From the NCBI GenBank assembly GCA_047602055.1, contig JASGIG010000001.1, forward strand, positions 4,882,066-4,946,065: a stretch of 64,000 nt of DNA, in the 5' to 3' direction. The position numbers and the translations under genes are program-made. The stretch is from JAODBQ01 sp047602055. GTDB lineage: Bacteria; Actinomycetota; Acidimicrobiia; Acidimicrobiales; Ilumatobacteraceae. Shown one piece after another: positions 19,710-28,362 of this stretch. The notes under the pieces were generated by a model that worked only from the letters and a program-made list of their open reading frames with translations, had not been told where the DNA came from and searched no databases. Numbering within the stretch: position 1 is the stretch's first letter; every line of letters starts with the position of its first letter.

Positions 19710-21230
19710 TTAATTTACTTTTTCCTGGATCAGCGTGGACTGTTCAGGATTGATGTAATGGCCGCTGGCATCGACGGCGGCCGTATCTGCATAGCTGGGG
19801 ATCCTGAAATGCACCAGCTTTTCCTGTCTTTTGAATTCCGCCGTCAATTGAGCCTTCAGCTTTGCCGCCGCGGGCTCATTGTACAGATTATGTCTTTCGC
19901 TTTTGTCTTTGGTCAGATCGAATAATTCAGACCAGCCTTCCTCGCCGGGATATTTTACCAGCTTCGCCTTTTCGGTGCGCAGCGCTACGATCGTGGGGGT
20001 ATTGTAGTTATTCTCATAGAAGTATTCATAGAGGAAGGAAGTTCGCCAGCTGACCGGTTTCCCTTCTACCAGGGGCGCCCAGCTATGTCCCTGAAAAGTT
20101 GACGGCGCCTTGATACCTGCCAGATCGAGGATCGTGGGAGCGATGTCGAGATTCAGGACGATTTTATCGATCACCTTTCCTTTCGGAAAACGCGGAGGAT
20201 AGCGTACCAGCAGCGGTGTCCTCAGCGATTCTTCATAAGCGGCACGTTTGTCACCCAGGTTGTGCTCGCCGAGAAAATAGCCGTTGTTGGTGGAAAAAAT
20301 GACGACGGTGTTGTCTGTGAGGTGTGCGCTGTCCAGATAAGCCAGCACCCGGCCCACATTTTCATCGACGCCTTTCAGCACCCTGAAATAATTGCGGATC
20401 ATCTTGTCATTTTTTTCCGTCCAGGTCAGGGGCCGGCCGGAGGAATCGAAACCATTCCGGGATCCATTGGCTGGATTCCGGCCTTCGTCCCTGCGGCCAT
20501 TTGCGGGGACTCGATTTCTACCATAGACCTTGTTCTTATAAGGGACATCGCTGCCTTCGGTTTCAGAAGGCGTCAACTTGACGTCGGCATACGCATCGGC
20601 CAGTCTGGCCGGAGGATCCCAGGGTCCGTGAGAAGACTTGAACGCCAGCGCCAGCATGAATGGATGTTCCTGGTTGCGCTGTATAAACGCCAGCGCCGAA
20701 TCGGTCGAGATATCATCCACCCAGCCATGTGTTTCAACGATCTGATCGCCATTTAGCTGAAAAGGACAATCCTTATACCGGCCCTGTCCAAAGAAGCTGA
20801 ATGAATAGGTGAATCCCGGACGGGGCCCTCTTTGATTGGACATATGCCATTTACCGAAGAAGCCGGTCGTATAACCGGCCTTTTGCAATTCGGTCGAATA
20901 CATCGGATCGGTGCTGTGAAACTCGGTGTGGTTATTGGCGATGCCATTCTGATGATTGTACTGGCTGGTCAGAAAGGTGGACCGGCTGGGCGAGCACAGC
21001 GAATTGATGACAAAGGAATTGGTAAACCGGGCGCCTTCGCGGCCGATGCGGTCGATATTTGGCGTCTTGAACCAGGGGAAGCGGGCTTTTGCGGCCTGGG
21101 CTTCCTGTACCAGGCTGAGGGCATCGAAACGCTGGTCATCGGTATAGATGAAGATAATATTGGGATGGGCTTGCTGTGCCAAAGCAGTTTTTGCGAGGAG
21201 GACAAGCCAGAAAGCGAATATCTTTTTCAT
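19710..21230 (-). CDS. S1 family sulfatase with Asn at a metal-site Asp position
   Basis: The 506-residue protein has a signal peptide ending ALAQQ and an alkaline-phosphatase-fold sulfatase domain. The metal strand is IIFIYTDDQR, the modification site CSPSR has Cys79, and GKWH follows at about residue 128. The C-terminal metal motif reads STNNGYFLGEH. Nearly all S1 sulfatases have SDNG there, and the Asp binds calcium. The codon is a clean AAC with an intact frame around it. The enzyme may therefore be weakened, use a different metal arrangement or be non-catalytic. The gene starts 2 bases after the stop of the preceding sulfatase gene and is 6 bases ahead of the FGE gene. It resembles heparan/choline-type S1 sulfatases in overall form; the substrate is unknown. 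Confidence 0.88.
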   Translation of the reverse strand: MKKIFAFWLVLLAKTALAQQAHPNIIFIYTDDQRFDALSLVQEAQAAKARFPWFKTPNIDRIGREGARFTNSFVINSLCSPSRSTFLTSQYNHQNGIANNHTEFHSTDPMYSTELQKAGYTTGFFGKWHMSNQRGPRPGFTYSFSFFGQGRYKDCPFQLNGDQIVETHGWVDDISTDSALAFIQRNQEHPFMLALAFKSSHGPWDPPARLADAYADVKLTPSETEGSDVPYKNKVYGRNRVPANGRRDEGRNPANGSRNGFDSSGRPLTWTEKNDKMIRNYFRVLKGVDENVGRVLAYLDSAHLTDNTVVIFSTNNGYFLGEHNLGDKRAAYEESLRTPLLVRYPPRFPKGKVIDKIVLNLDIAPTILDLAGIKAPSTFQGHSWAPLVEGKPVSWRTSFLYEYFYENNYNTPTIVALRTEKAKLVKYPGEEGWSELFDLTKDKSERHNLYNEPAAAKLKAQLTAEFKRQEKLVHFRIPSYADTAAVDASGHYINPEQSTLIQEKVN

Positions 21231-21232
21231 AT

Positions 21233-22624
21233 TTAATCTTTTTGAAAACCTTTATGCAACAAGGCAGCGAGCGTTTCACGCTGCGTCTGATAAGAAGGAT
21301 CGTTCGCGAGATTGGTAAACTCTCCTTCGTCATTTTTATGATCATACAATTCCGCTCCGGCACGGCCTTCGTCCCATTCCGTGTAACGCCATCTTTCGGT
21401 GCGGACACTGCGTCCCATGATGGTTTTCCGCTTGACCTGGGTATAGGCCGGGCGGTCCCATCTCGTAGCGGGAGCTTTTAGCAACGGAACGAGGCTGCGT
21501 CCTTCCAGTCCTGCGGGAGGCGTGAGTTTGGCCAGGTCTGCCAGCGTCGGAAAAATATCGAGCAGCTCGACAGGTTGACCGGCAACCTGATCTTTCGCAA
21601 AACCGGGAGCTGCAATGATGAAGGGTACACGGGCCGATTTCTCGAACAGGCTTTGCTTCATCCATTGTCCATGCTCGCCCAGGTTATAGCCGTGATCGCT
21701 CCACAACACGATGATGGTGCTTTTCGCGAGCCCCAGACTATCCAATGCATGGATCACCCGGCCGACCTGCGCATCCATGAAGGAGATCGCGGCATAATAG
21801 GCCCGTTTGGCAAGCTTCAGCTTTTCCGGCGGCAGGCCCCAGTTCGATGGTTTCGTGAACAACGCTGCATCGGGAACATCCGCCAGATCATCGGGGACCT
21901 CTTTTGCCAGCGGAACCTTGTCGACGGGATAGAGATCGAAATACTTCTTTGGCGCCACATAGGGCGTATGCGGTCTGAAGAAACCCACCGCAAGGAAGAA
22001 AGGCTTGTCTTTCTTTTCCGACAGGATCTTGATGGCATTGGTTGCGATCATGCCATCTGTCTGCTCTTCATCCGTACCATCGGCTTCATAATAAGCCAGG
22101 GCTGAACCCAGGCCACGATCCGGGGTGAGGTTGACGATTTTGGATTCTTCGATCTTGTCGCGGCCTTTGGGATTGAAGACCCGGCTCCAGGAAATGCTGT
22201 CATCGAGTCCATTGGTGCCGATGCCGGCAGGCACGTCATAGTGATAGATCTTTCCGATACGTGTGCTGGTATAGCCGTTGTCCTTGAATAGCTGGGGCAA
22301 CGTTACCACATCTGGCAGGTGTTGTCTGAAATGGGTTTGCAGCTCGTAGATGCCTGTCACGTCCGGTGTATGCCCCGTGAGCAGCGAGCTGCGGCTTGGG
22401 CTGCACAGCGGGTATTGCGTATAGGCCAGGTTGAATCGAACGCCTCTGCGGGCAAGCGCATCGATATTCGGGGATTGAACGAGGGGTGATCCGTAGCATC
22501 CGAGATCGATGTTGAGATCGTCGACGGCAATGAACAAAACATTCTTTTTGGTGGATTGGGCATTTACGCTGCCTGTAGTGGTAAGCAGGATGCCGCAAAG
22601 ACTCAGTGTTGCAAATAATTTCAT
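21233..22624 (-). CDS. S1 family sulfatase, iduronate-2-sulfatase-like
   Basis: The 463-residue protein has a signal peptide ending SVNAQ. The metal strand is VLFIAVDDLN, and the modification site CSPSR contains Cys74. The second metal motif is WSDHGYNLGEHGQW, where Asp-His replaces the usual Asp-Asn. This pair is characteristic of the iduronate-2-sulfatase group. FFLAVGFFRPHTPYVAP is also typical of that group. In bacteria members act on several sulfated sugars, not only iduronate. It follows a sulfatase gene by 10 bases and precedes another by 2. A secreted or periplasmic exo-sulfatase matured by the local FGE is the likely role. Confidence 0.9.
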   Translation of the reverse strand: MKLFATLSLCGILLTTTGSVNAQSTKKNVLFIAVDDLNIDLGCYGSPLVQSPNIDALARRGVRFNLAYTQYPLCSPSRSSLLTGHTPDVTGIYELQTHFRQHLPDVVTLPQLFKDNGYTSTRIGKIYHYDVPAGIGTNGLDDSISWSRVFNPKGRDKIEESKIVNLTPDRGLGSALAYYEADGTDEEQTDGMIATNAIKILSEKKDKPFFLAVGFFRPHTPYVAPKKYFDLYPVDKVPLAKEVPDDLADVPDAALFTKPSNWGLPPEKLKLAKRAYYAAISFMDAQVGRVIHALDSLGLAKSTIIVLWSDHGYNLGEHGQWMKQSLFEKSARVPFIIAAPGFAKDQVAGQPVELLDIFPTLADLAKLTPPAGLEGRSLVPLLKAPATRWDRPAYTQVKRKTIMGRSVRTERWRYTEWDEGRAGAELYDHKNDEGEFTNLANDPSYQTQRETLAALLHKGFQKD

Positions 22625-22634
22625 GCTTGGTGGT

Positions 22635-24920
22635 TTATTCGTCGACTGCCGATTCGGGACCGGTGGTCAGGTATGTAATGGTTGCCTTTTTGATTTTTCC
22701 GGTAAAATTGAAGGGAGCCTGATAGCTGTCTGATACGGCAGTATGCAGGTCTCTGCCCACATCTGTTCCGTCTTCGCGTTTGTCGGAAACGATCTGTGCC
22801 TCTCTTTTAGTGAAGGTTCTTTCTGCCGCTTTTTGGCCGTTGATGAAGATCGTTTCCGTTCCTTCCCTATTGTAGGCAAGTCTGAAAACGACCTTCCCTT
22901 TGGGAATATCGATTTGGGAGACGAGCGTATTGACCTGACCATGCGCCTTGTGGGCATATTGAAACTTACCGTCTTTGATAAAAAGACTGATACCGCTTTT
23001 ATCGCCGCCCACGGCAAACAATACGCCTTCCTCCTTACCGGTTTCGATATCCGCATACACGTCTACGTTGAATGACCGGCCGTTGTACAGCGGCGCGTTG
23101 ACACCGACCAGGTTGTCTACGCCGGGAAACAGTGTGATGCCAGTGGTATAATTATACACGCTTCTGCCTTCTGCGAGCCGGATCTGCGAGCCGTCCTTCA
23201 GGGGATAGACATGGTACTTGCGCGCCTCTGTATCAAAGGCTGCGATCATTTCCTTCAGCTTCTCCGGTTGTTTGGCAGCGAGATCGGTCTGCTCGTTAAA
23301 ATCGTTTTTGATATCATACAATTCCCAGACATCGTTTTCGAAAGGGCTGCCATGCTGGTGCCATACGCCTGCTTTCCAGCCGTCCTTGTAAATGGCGCGA
23401 GAGCCCATGATCTCATAATACTGCGTGCGGTGTCTATTGGGGGCATTGGGCTCGTTTACGGCATAAGCCAGACTGGTGCCTTCGACCGAATCCTGCTTGT
23501 ACCCATTGATCACTGACGGATATTGCGCATGGATCAGGTCCAGGGTAGTTGGCAACACATCGATGACATGTCCGTATTGATTCCGGATGCCGGGCTCCTT
23601 GATGACGCGCGGATAGTAAATGATCAGCGGGTTATGGGTACCGCCTTCGGCGTTTGCATCCGTCTTCCAGTATTTGAAGGGGGTATTGGCGGCCATGGCC
23701 CAGCCAACCGGATAATCGGTGCTGGATTGATCGGAACCGATGATATCGCGGGCTTGCAGGATAGCATCGATGCGGGCTTCTCCTTTCAGGTTATTGATGG
23801 GGGCATTGACGGTGCCATACTGGGTGCCGGCCTTGCTGGCGCCGTTGTCTCCCAGCACGATCATCACCAGGGTATTGTCCAGCTGATCTATCTGTTGCAG
23901 GTAATCGATGATACGGCCGATCTCATAATCTGTATAAGAATAGAATGCGGCGTAGACTTCCATGAAATGCGCCAGCGCCTGATGTTCTTTGGCAGATAGG
24001 GAATCCCAGGGGCGGATGCCCGGATTGCGTGGAGGCAAGGTTGCATTGGCCGGGATGATACCGAGCTTCTTTTGATTGGCGAGTACCTTTTCCCGATAGA
24101 CATCCCAGCCTTCGTCGAATTTACCCTTGTATCTATCGATCCATTCTTTGGCTACCTGATGCGGTGCGTGGGTGGCGCCGGTAGCGAGATAGAGGAAAAA
24201 GGGCTTCTCAGGATTGCCGGATTTTTGGTTGGCGATGTATTTGATCGCCTTGTCTGCCAGCAATTCATTGAGATGGGTTTTGTTCGGTTCTATGTCCAGC
24301 TTGGTTTGATCTTCCCAGAGCTCAGGATGCCATTGATCTGTCGCTCCGGGCAGGAAGCCATAAAAATGATCGAACCCTCTGCCTGTGGGCCAGCGATTGA
24401 AAGGGCCGGCCTGTGAATTCTCTGCTACGGGAGTCAGGTGCCATTTTCCGAGGGCGAAGGTATTATAGCCATTCTCTCTGAGCACCTCGGCGATGGTCGC
24501 CTTTTCAAAGGGCATGCGTGTGTCGTAGCCCGGGAAATCGAGCACGGCCGGTGTCAGCATGCCCATATGCGCTGAATGGTGATTCCTGCCTGTCAGCAGG
24601 GCTGCGCGGGTCGGGGAACAAATGGCTGTCGTATGAAAATTGGTAAATCGCAAGCCTGCGTTGGCGAGTCTTTCGATATTGGGCGTTTCGACGAGACCAC
24701 CAAAGGCGCTGGTCGCGCCAAAACCGGCATCATCGATCAGGATCCAGATGACATTGGGCGCGCCGGGAGCTGCGGGCTTATTGTAGATCGTTTTTCCCTG
24801 CGTAGAGGAATGGAGGTCTTTGCCGATCGTTCCTTTGAACGGCTGCTGCGGGCTGTATTGAGCCTGGGTTGCACCATGCAGGCTGAGGCCGAACGCCAAC
24901 AATGGAATCAGTTTCTTCAT
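22635..24920 (-). CDS. S1 family arylsulfatase with C-terminal beta-sandwich domain
   Basis: The 761-residue protein has a signal peptide ending ATQAQ. The arylsulfatase domain has metal strand VIWILIDDAGFG, modification site CSPTR with Cys101, GKWHLTP, and metal motif LGDNGASKAGT. Its length and the GFDHFYGF and ATGATHAPHQV blocks are those of the large arylsulfatase subgroup (S1_4-like). Residues about 600-740 form a LamG-like sandwich, normal for this subgroup. The start overlaps the upstream sulfatase stop by four bases (ATGA). It is close in sequence to the 26524-28362 product, so the two probably arose by duplication. The substrate is not readable. Confidence 0.92.
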   Translation of the reverse strand: MKKLIPLLAFGLSLHGATQAQYSPQQPFKGTIGKDLHSSTQGKTIYNKPAAPGAPNVIWILIDDAGFGATSAFGGLVETPNIERLANAGLRFTNFHTTAICSPTRAALLTGRNHHSAHMGMLTPAVLDFPGYDTRMPFEKATIAEVLRENGYNTFALGKWHLTPVAENSQAGPFNRWPTGRGFDHFYGFLPGATDQWHPELWEDQTKLDIEPNKTHLNELLADKAIKYIANQKSGNPEKPFFLYLATGATHAPHQVAKEWIDRYKGKFDEGWDVYREKVLANQKKLGIIPANATLPPRNPGIRPWDSLSAKEHQALAHFMEVYAAFYSYTDYEIGRIIDYLQQIDQLDNTLVMIVLGDNGASKAGTQYGTVNAPINNLKGEARIDAILQARDIIGSDQSSTDYPVGWAMAANTPFKYWKTDANAEGGTHNPLIIYYPRVIKEPGIRNQYGHVIDVLPTTLDLIHAQYPSVINGYKQDSVEGTSLAYAVNEPNAPNRHRTQYYEIMGSRAIYKDGWKAGVWHQHGSPFENDVWELYDIKNDFNEQTDLAAKQPEKLKEMIAAFDTEARKYHVYPLKDGSQIRLAEGRSVYNYTTGITLFPGVDNLVGVNAPLYNGRSFNVDVYADIETGKEEGVLFAVGGDKSGISLFIKDGKFQYAHKAHGQVNTLVSQIDIPKGKVVFRLAYNREGTETIFINGQKAAERTFTKREAQIVSDKREDGTDVGRDLHTAVSDSYQAPFNFTGKIKKATITYLTTGPESAVDE

Positions 24921-26527
24921 TTAATATTCTTTTCTTCCTTGAGTTTATTGTAATCGTAGAACCAGGGGAATACCTTTTCGAAGGATTCGGCCTGGACCTT
25001 TGTATACCATTCCTGGTATTCCTTTTCCAGTCTTTTGGCGATATCAGGTTTTTGCGCATACAGATCATGCAATTCGGATCTGTCGGCGACGATATCGAAC
25101 AGTTGCCATTGCTCGGTATTCTCTGCCACCAGCTTCCACTTTCCGTCGAGTACCGCCTTATTGCCTTCGTGTTCCCAGAAGATGGGCTGTTTTCGGTTGA
25201 GTGATTTGCCGGTGAACAAAGGCGTCAGACTGACTCCGGCAGCAGGCGTAATGGTATGTCCCTGGTAGCTTTCGGGATATTTTGTTTTGGCGAGATCCAC
25301 GAGCGTCGTCATGATATCCGTGATATGCGCGGGTTGTCTGTTGAACGTGCCGTTCAACGCCGCGGGAATTCCCTTGGGCCAGGAGATGATGGCGGGAGAT
25401 GAGATGCCACCTTCATGTGTCTGGTGTTTGTACGCCCAGAAGGGAGTACAAGCTGCCTCGGCCCAACCTTGTCCTAAGAAGACGGCGGATTGGGAATTGC
25501 CAGGGACGAGTCCTTCGTATTTTGCTTCGGGGCCGGGTTCGGCATTGCCGCCGTTATCCGAAACGAAGAGGATGACGGTGTTGTCGAACACGCCGCGTCT
25601 TTTCAAACCGGCAACCAGCTCGCCTACCTCTTTGTCGAGATGGGTGATCACCGCTGCGTAAATCGCCATGATGTGATCGAACTTTTCCTTGTCCTTTTGG
25701 CTCAGCGTATCCCACAGCGGCACTTTGGGATTGAAAGGGGTAAGGGCCCAGGCGGGGTCGATCAGTCCCAATGCTTTTTGCTTTTCATAACGCTCTTTGC
25801 GAAGAGCCTCCCAGCCTGCCAGGTACTTTCCTTTGAATTTGGCGATCTCGTCCAGCGGCGCCTGCAGCGGAAAATGCGGAGCGTTGTATGCCAGATACAA
25901 CAGGAAAGGTTTCTTGTCGTCGATTGCTTCATCGATGAAACGCAATCCATAATCCGTCCAGAGATCGGTGGTATACCAATTGGCGGGCAGGATGGACGTA
26001 TCATTGGGGATTTTCCTGCCGTCGAGGAAGAGTTGTGCGTTTTTCGCATCTCCGTAATAATAGCCGCCGGCGGGGGCGTTCAGCGAACGTTGAAAACCCC
26101 GGTTGGCGGGGATGACGCCATGTTCCTGACCAACATGCCATTTGCCTGTCATGGCCGTGAAATAACCTGCGTTTCTAAGCACTTCGGCGATGGTGACGGT
26201 ATTGTTGTTCAGCTGACCGCGATAGGCGGGATGATCGGCGCCCTTGTCTTCGGTCATGTGTCCGATACCGGCCTGATGGGACCACACACCGGTGAGCAGC
26301 GCGGCGCGGGAGGGGCAGCAGCGTGCGGTATTGTAGAAATTCGTGAGCCGGATGCCGTGTTGTGCCAGCGCGTCCAGATTGGGGGTCGGGATCTCGCTGC
26401 CATAACAGCCGAGGTCGGCAAAACCCAGGTCATCGGCGAGGATAACAACAATATTAGGTCTGTTTTGTGCGAAGGCACCGTGGCTGATCAGCCACGATGC
26501 CATCAATAGGGAAATTATCTTTTTCAT
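24917..26527 (-). CDS. S1 family arylsulfatase
   Basis: The 536-residue protein has a signal peptide ending GAFAQ. The metal strand is IVVILADDLGFADLGCYGSEI. The modification site reads CCPSR, with Cys70 as the residue to be oxidised and Cys71 in the variable place. TGKWHVGQ and the metal motif VSDNGGNAEPG follow. This is a standard arylsulfatase A-like layout. It overlaps both neighbours by four bases (ATGA at each end), so the three sulfatases are translationally coupled. A periplasmic location is inferred from the signal peptide. The neighbouring Cys in the motif is uncommon but accepted by the CxPSR consensus. Confidence 0.92.
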   Translation of the reverse strand: MKKIISLLMASWLISHGAFAQNRPNIVVILADDLGFADLGCYGSEIPTPNLDALAQHGIRLTNFYNTARCCPSRAALLTGVWSHQAGIGHMTEDKGADHPAYRGQLNNNTVTIAEVLRNAGYFTAMTGKWHVGQEHGVIPANRGFQRSLNAPAGGYYYGDAKNAQLFLDGRKIPNDTSILPANWYTTDLWTDYGLRFIDEAIDDKKPFLLYLAYNAPHFPLQAPLDEIAKFKGKYLAGWEALRKERYEKQKALGLIDPAWALTPFNPKVPLWDTLSQKDKEKFDHIMAIYAAVITHLDKEVGELVAGLKRRGVFDNTVILFVSDNGGNAEPGPEAKYEGLVPGNSQSAVFLGQGWAEAACTPFWAYKHQTHEGGISSPAIISWPKGIPAALNGTFNRQPAHITDIMTTLVDLAKTKYPESYQGHTITPAAGVSLTPLFTGKSLNRKQPIFWEHEGNKAVLDGKWKLVAENTEQWQLFDIVADRSELHDLYAQKPDIAKRLEKEYQEWYTKVQAESFEKVFPWFYDYNKLKEEKNIK

Positions 26528-28362
26528 TTTATCGGTCCTTGTTGGTCGCTGCCATTGGGGTGATGAATGAGCTTGTGATTGAGGTCATAGCGGTCGATCA
26601 TGGGATAGAGGTGATTCTTCTCGGCCTGCTCGTCAAACAGCTTCTTCAGCTCTTCCAGCTTCTCGGGATATTTTTTGGCGAGATCCACCCTTTCATTGAA
26701 ATCATCGTTGAGGTTAAACAGGAACCACTGGTCGTTGTCGAAACCGGGTCGGGGAGCCTGTGCGCCCTTCCCGAATGCCCAATCAATATTATCGGGACGA
26801 TGGGGAGCCGCGGCCTTCCAGCCGTCCTTGTAGATGGATCGGGCGCCGAAAATATAATAGTGCTGGATATGATGGCGGGATGCGGCCTTTGCATCATTGA
26901 TGGAATAAGCCAATGAATTCCCCTGGATTGAATCCTGTTTGATCCCTCTGATGAATTCCGGTTTTTGAACGCCGGCAACTTCCAGCGTGGTCGGGAGGAT
27001 ATCGATTACATGTCCGTATTGATTGCGGATGCCGCCGGGCTGCCGGATACCTTTGGGATAATAGACGATCAGGGGATTGTGTGTGCCGCCTTCTGCATCT
27101 GCGTCGGACTTCCATTCACGGAAAGGCGTATTGGCGGCCTGTGCCCAGCCCAGGGGATAATTGGCCTTCGCCTTGGGCGTTCCGATCGAATCGATCAGCG
27201 CGAGGTTCCTGGCGAAATACTCGCTTTCATCCGGCTTGTTGGCATTGTTGGTGGGCGAGATAACACCATCGACCGTACCTTCCTTGCTGGCGCCATTGTC
27301 TCCGATGATCACATACACCAGTGTATTTTCTTCGAGGTTGTGCTCGCGCAGATAATTGACCAGGCGTCCGATCTGATAATCGGTATACGTAAGATAACCT
27401 GCATACACTTCGAAGAAGCGTGCAAACAATCTCTTCTCGTCGGCAGACAGGCTATTCCAGGCCTTGATGCGGCTTTCACGTTCGGGCAGCTGGGCATTGG
27501 CAGGGATCACACCCAGCTTCTTTTGATTGGCGATCGTCTTTTCGCGATACACGTCCCAACCTTCGTCGAACTTGCCTTTGTATTGATCGCTCCAATACTT
27601 GTCGACCTGATGCGGAGCATGGGTGGCACCGGGTGCATAATACAGGAAAAAGGGTTTGTCGGGGGCAGCCTTTTTCTGGCGGTCGATATAAGCGATCGCC
27701 TTATCGGTGATCTGTTCGTTGAGGTGACGGCCATCGGGTGTGGCATGCTCGTTATCGTCGACCAGATCGGGTTTATATTGATCCGTCGCCGATGGGAGGA
27801 AGCCGAAGAAATGTTCGAATCCTTTTCCGAGGGGCCAGCGATCGAAAGGTCCTGCGTCGGTGGCCTCCTCATCAGGCGTCAGGCCGTACTTCCCTACCCC
27901 GAATGTGTTGTAGCCATTATCCCGCAGGATTTCTGCGATGGTGCCTGCGGATGAGGGGATGCGGCCATCCCATCCGGGAAAGCCGGCCGACATGCCGATA
28001 TGCGAAAAACCGCCTTCATGTACAAAATGGCTGTTGCGGCCAGTAAGAAGCGCCGAGCGGGTTGGGGCGCAGATAGCTGCGGTATGGAAATTGGTATACC
28101 GCAAGCCGCCGTTGGCGAGCCGGTCCAGGGTCGGCGTGGCGATCAGGCCGCCGAAGGCGCTGGAAGCACCGAAACCAACGTCATCGAGGAGGATGAGTAC
28201 CACATTGGGTGCTCCGGCAGGGGCCTTGGTGACAGGCGCCCACCATTCTTTTGATTCGGGAAGCGTCTTTCCTACCGTACCCTGGTAGGGTACGGGCGTT
28301 TGTGCATAAGCGATCGTTTGGAGGCCGACGGCGGCCACGAGGGGGAATATTATTTTTTTCAT
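26524..28362 (-). CDS. S1 family arylsulfatase
   Basis: About 612 residues from the ATG that overlaps the SusD stop as TAATG; an ATG two codons upstream is also possible. It has a signal peptide ending AYAQ, metal strand VVLILLDDVGFGAS, modification site CAPTR (Cys98 from this start), the GKYG variant where other copies have GKWH, and metal motif IGDNGASKEGT. The GKYG change replaces the usual His after GKW, which normally contacts the sulfate. The glycine-tyrosine codons are clean and in frame. It resembles the 22635-24920 product but lacks its C-terminal sandwich. It is the first sulfatase after the SusCD pair. Confidence 0.9.
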   Translation of the reverse strand: MKKIIFPLVAAVGLQTIAYAQTPVPYQGTVGKTLPESKEWWAPVTKAPAGAPNVVLILLDDVGFGASSAFGGLIATPTLDRLANGGLRYTNFHTAAICAPTRSALLTGRNSHFVHEGGFSHIGMSAGFPGWDGRIPSSAGTIAEILRDNGYNTFGVGKYGLTPDEEATDAGPFDRWPLGKGFEHFFGFLPSATDQYKPDLVDDNEHATPDGRHLNEQITDKAIAYIDRQKKAAPDKPFFLYYAPGATHAPHQVDKYWSDQYKGKFDEGWDVYREKTIANQKKLGVIPANAQLPERESRIKAWNSLSADEKRLFARFFEVYAGYLTYTDYQIGRLVNYLREHNLEENTLVYVIIGDNGASKEGTVDGVISPTNNANKPDESEYFARNLALIDSIGTPKAKANYPLGWAQAANTPFREWKSDADAEGGTHNPLIVYYPKGIRQPGGIRNQYGHVIDILPTTLEVAGVQKPEFIRGIKQDSIQGNSLAYSINDAKAASRHHIQHYYIFGARSIYKDGWKAAAPHRPDNIDWAFGKGAQAPRPGFDNDQWFLFNLNDDFNERVDLAKKYPEKLEELKKLFDEQAEKNHLYPMIDRYDLNHKLIHHPNGSDQQGPIK

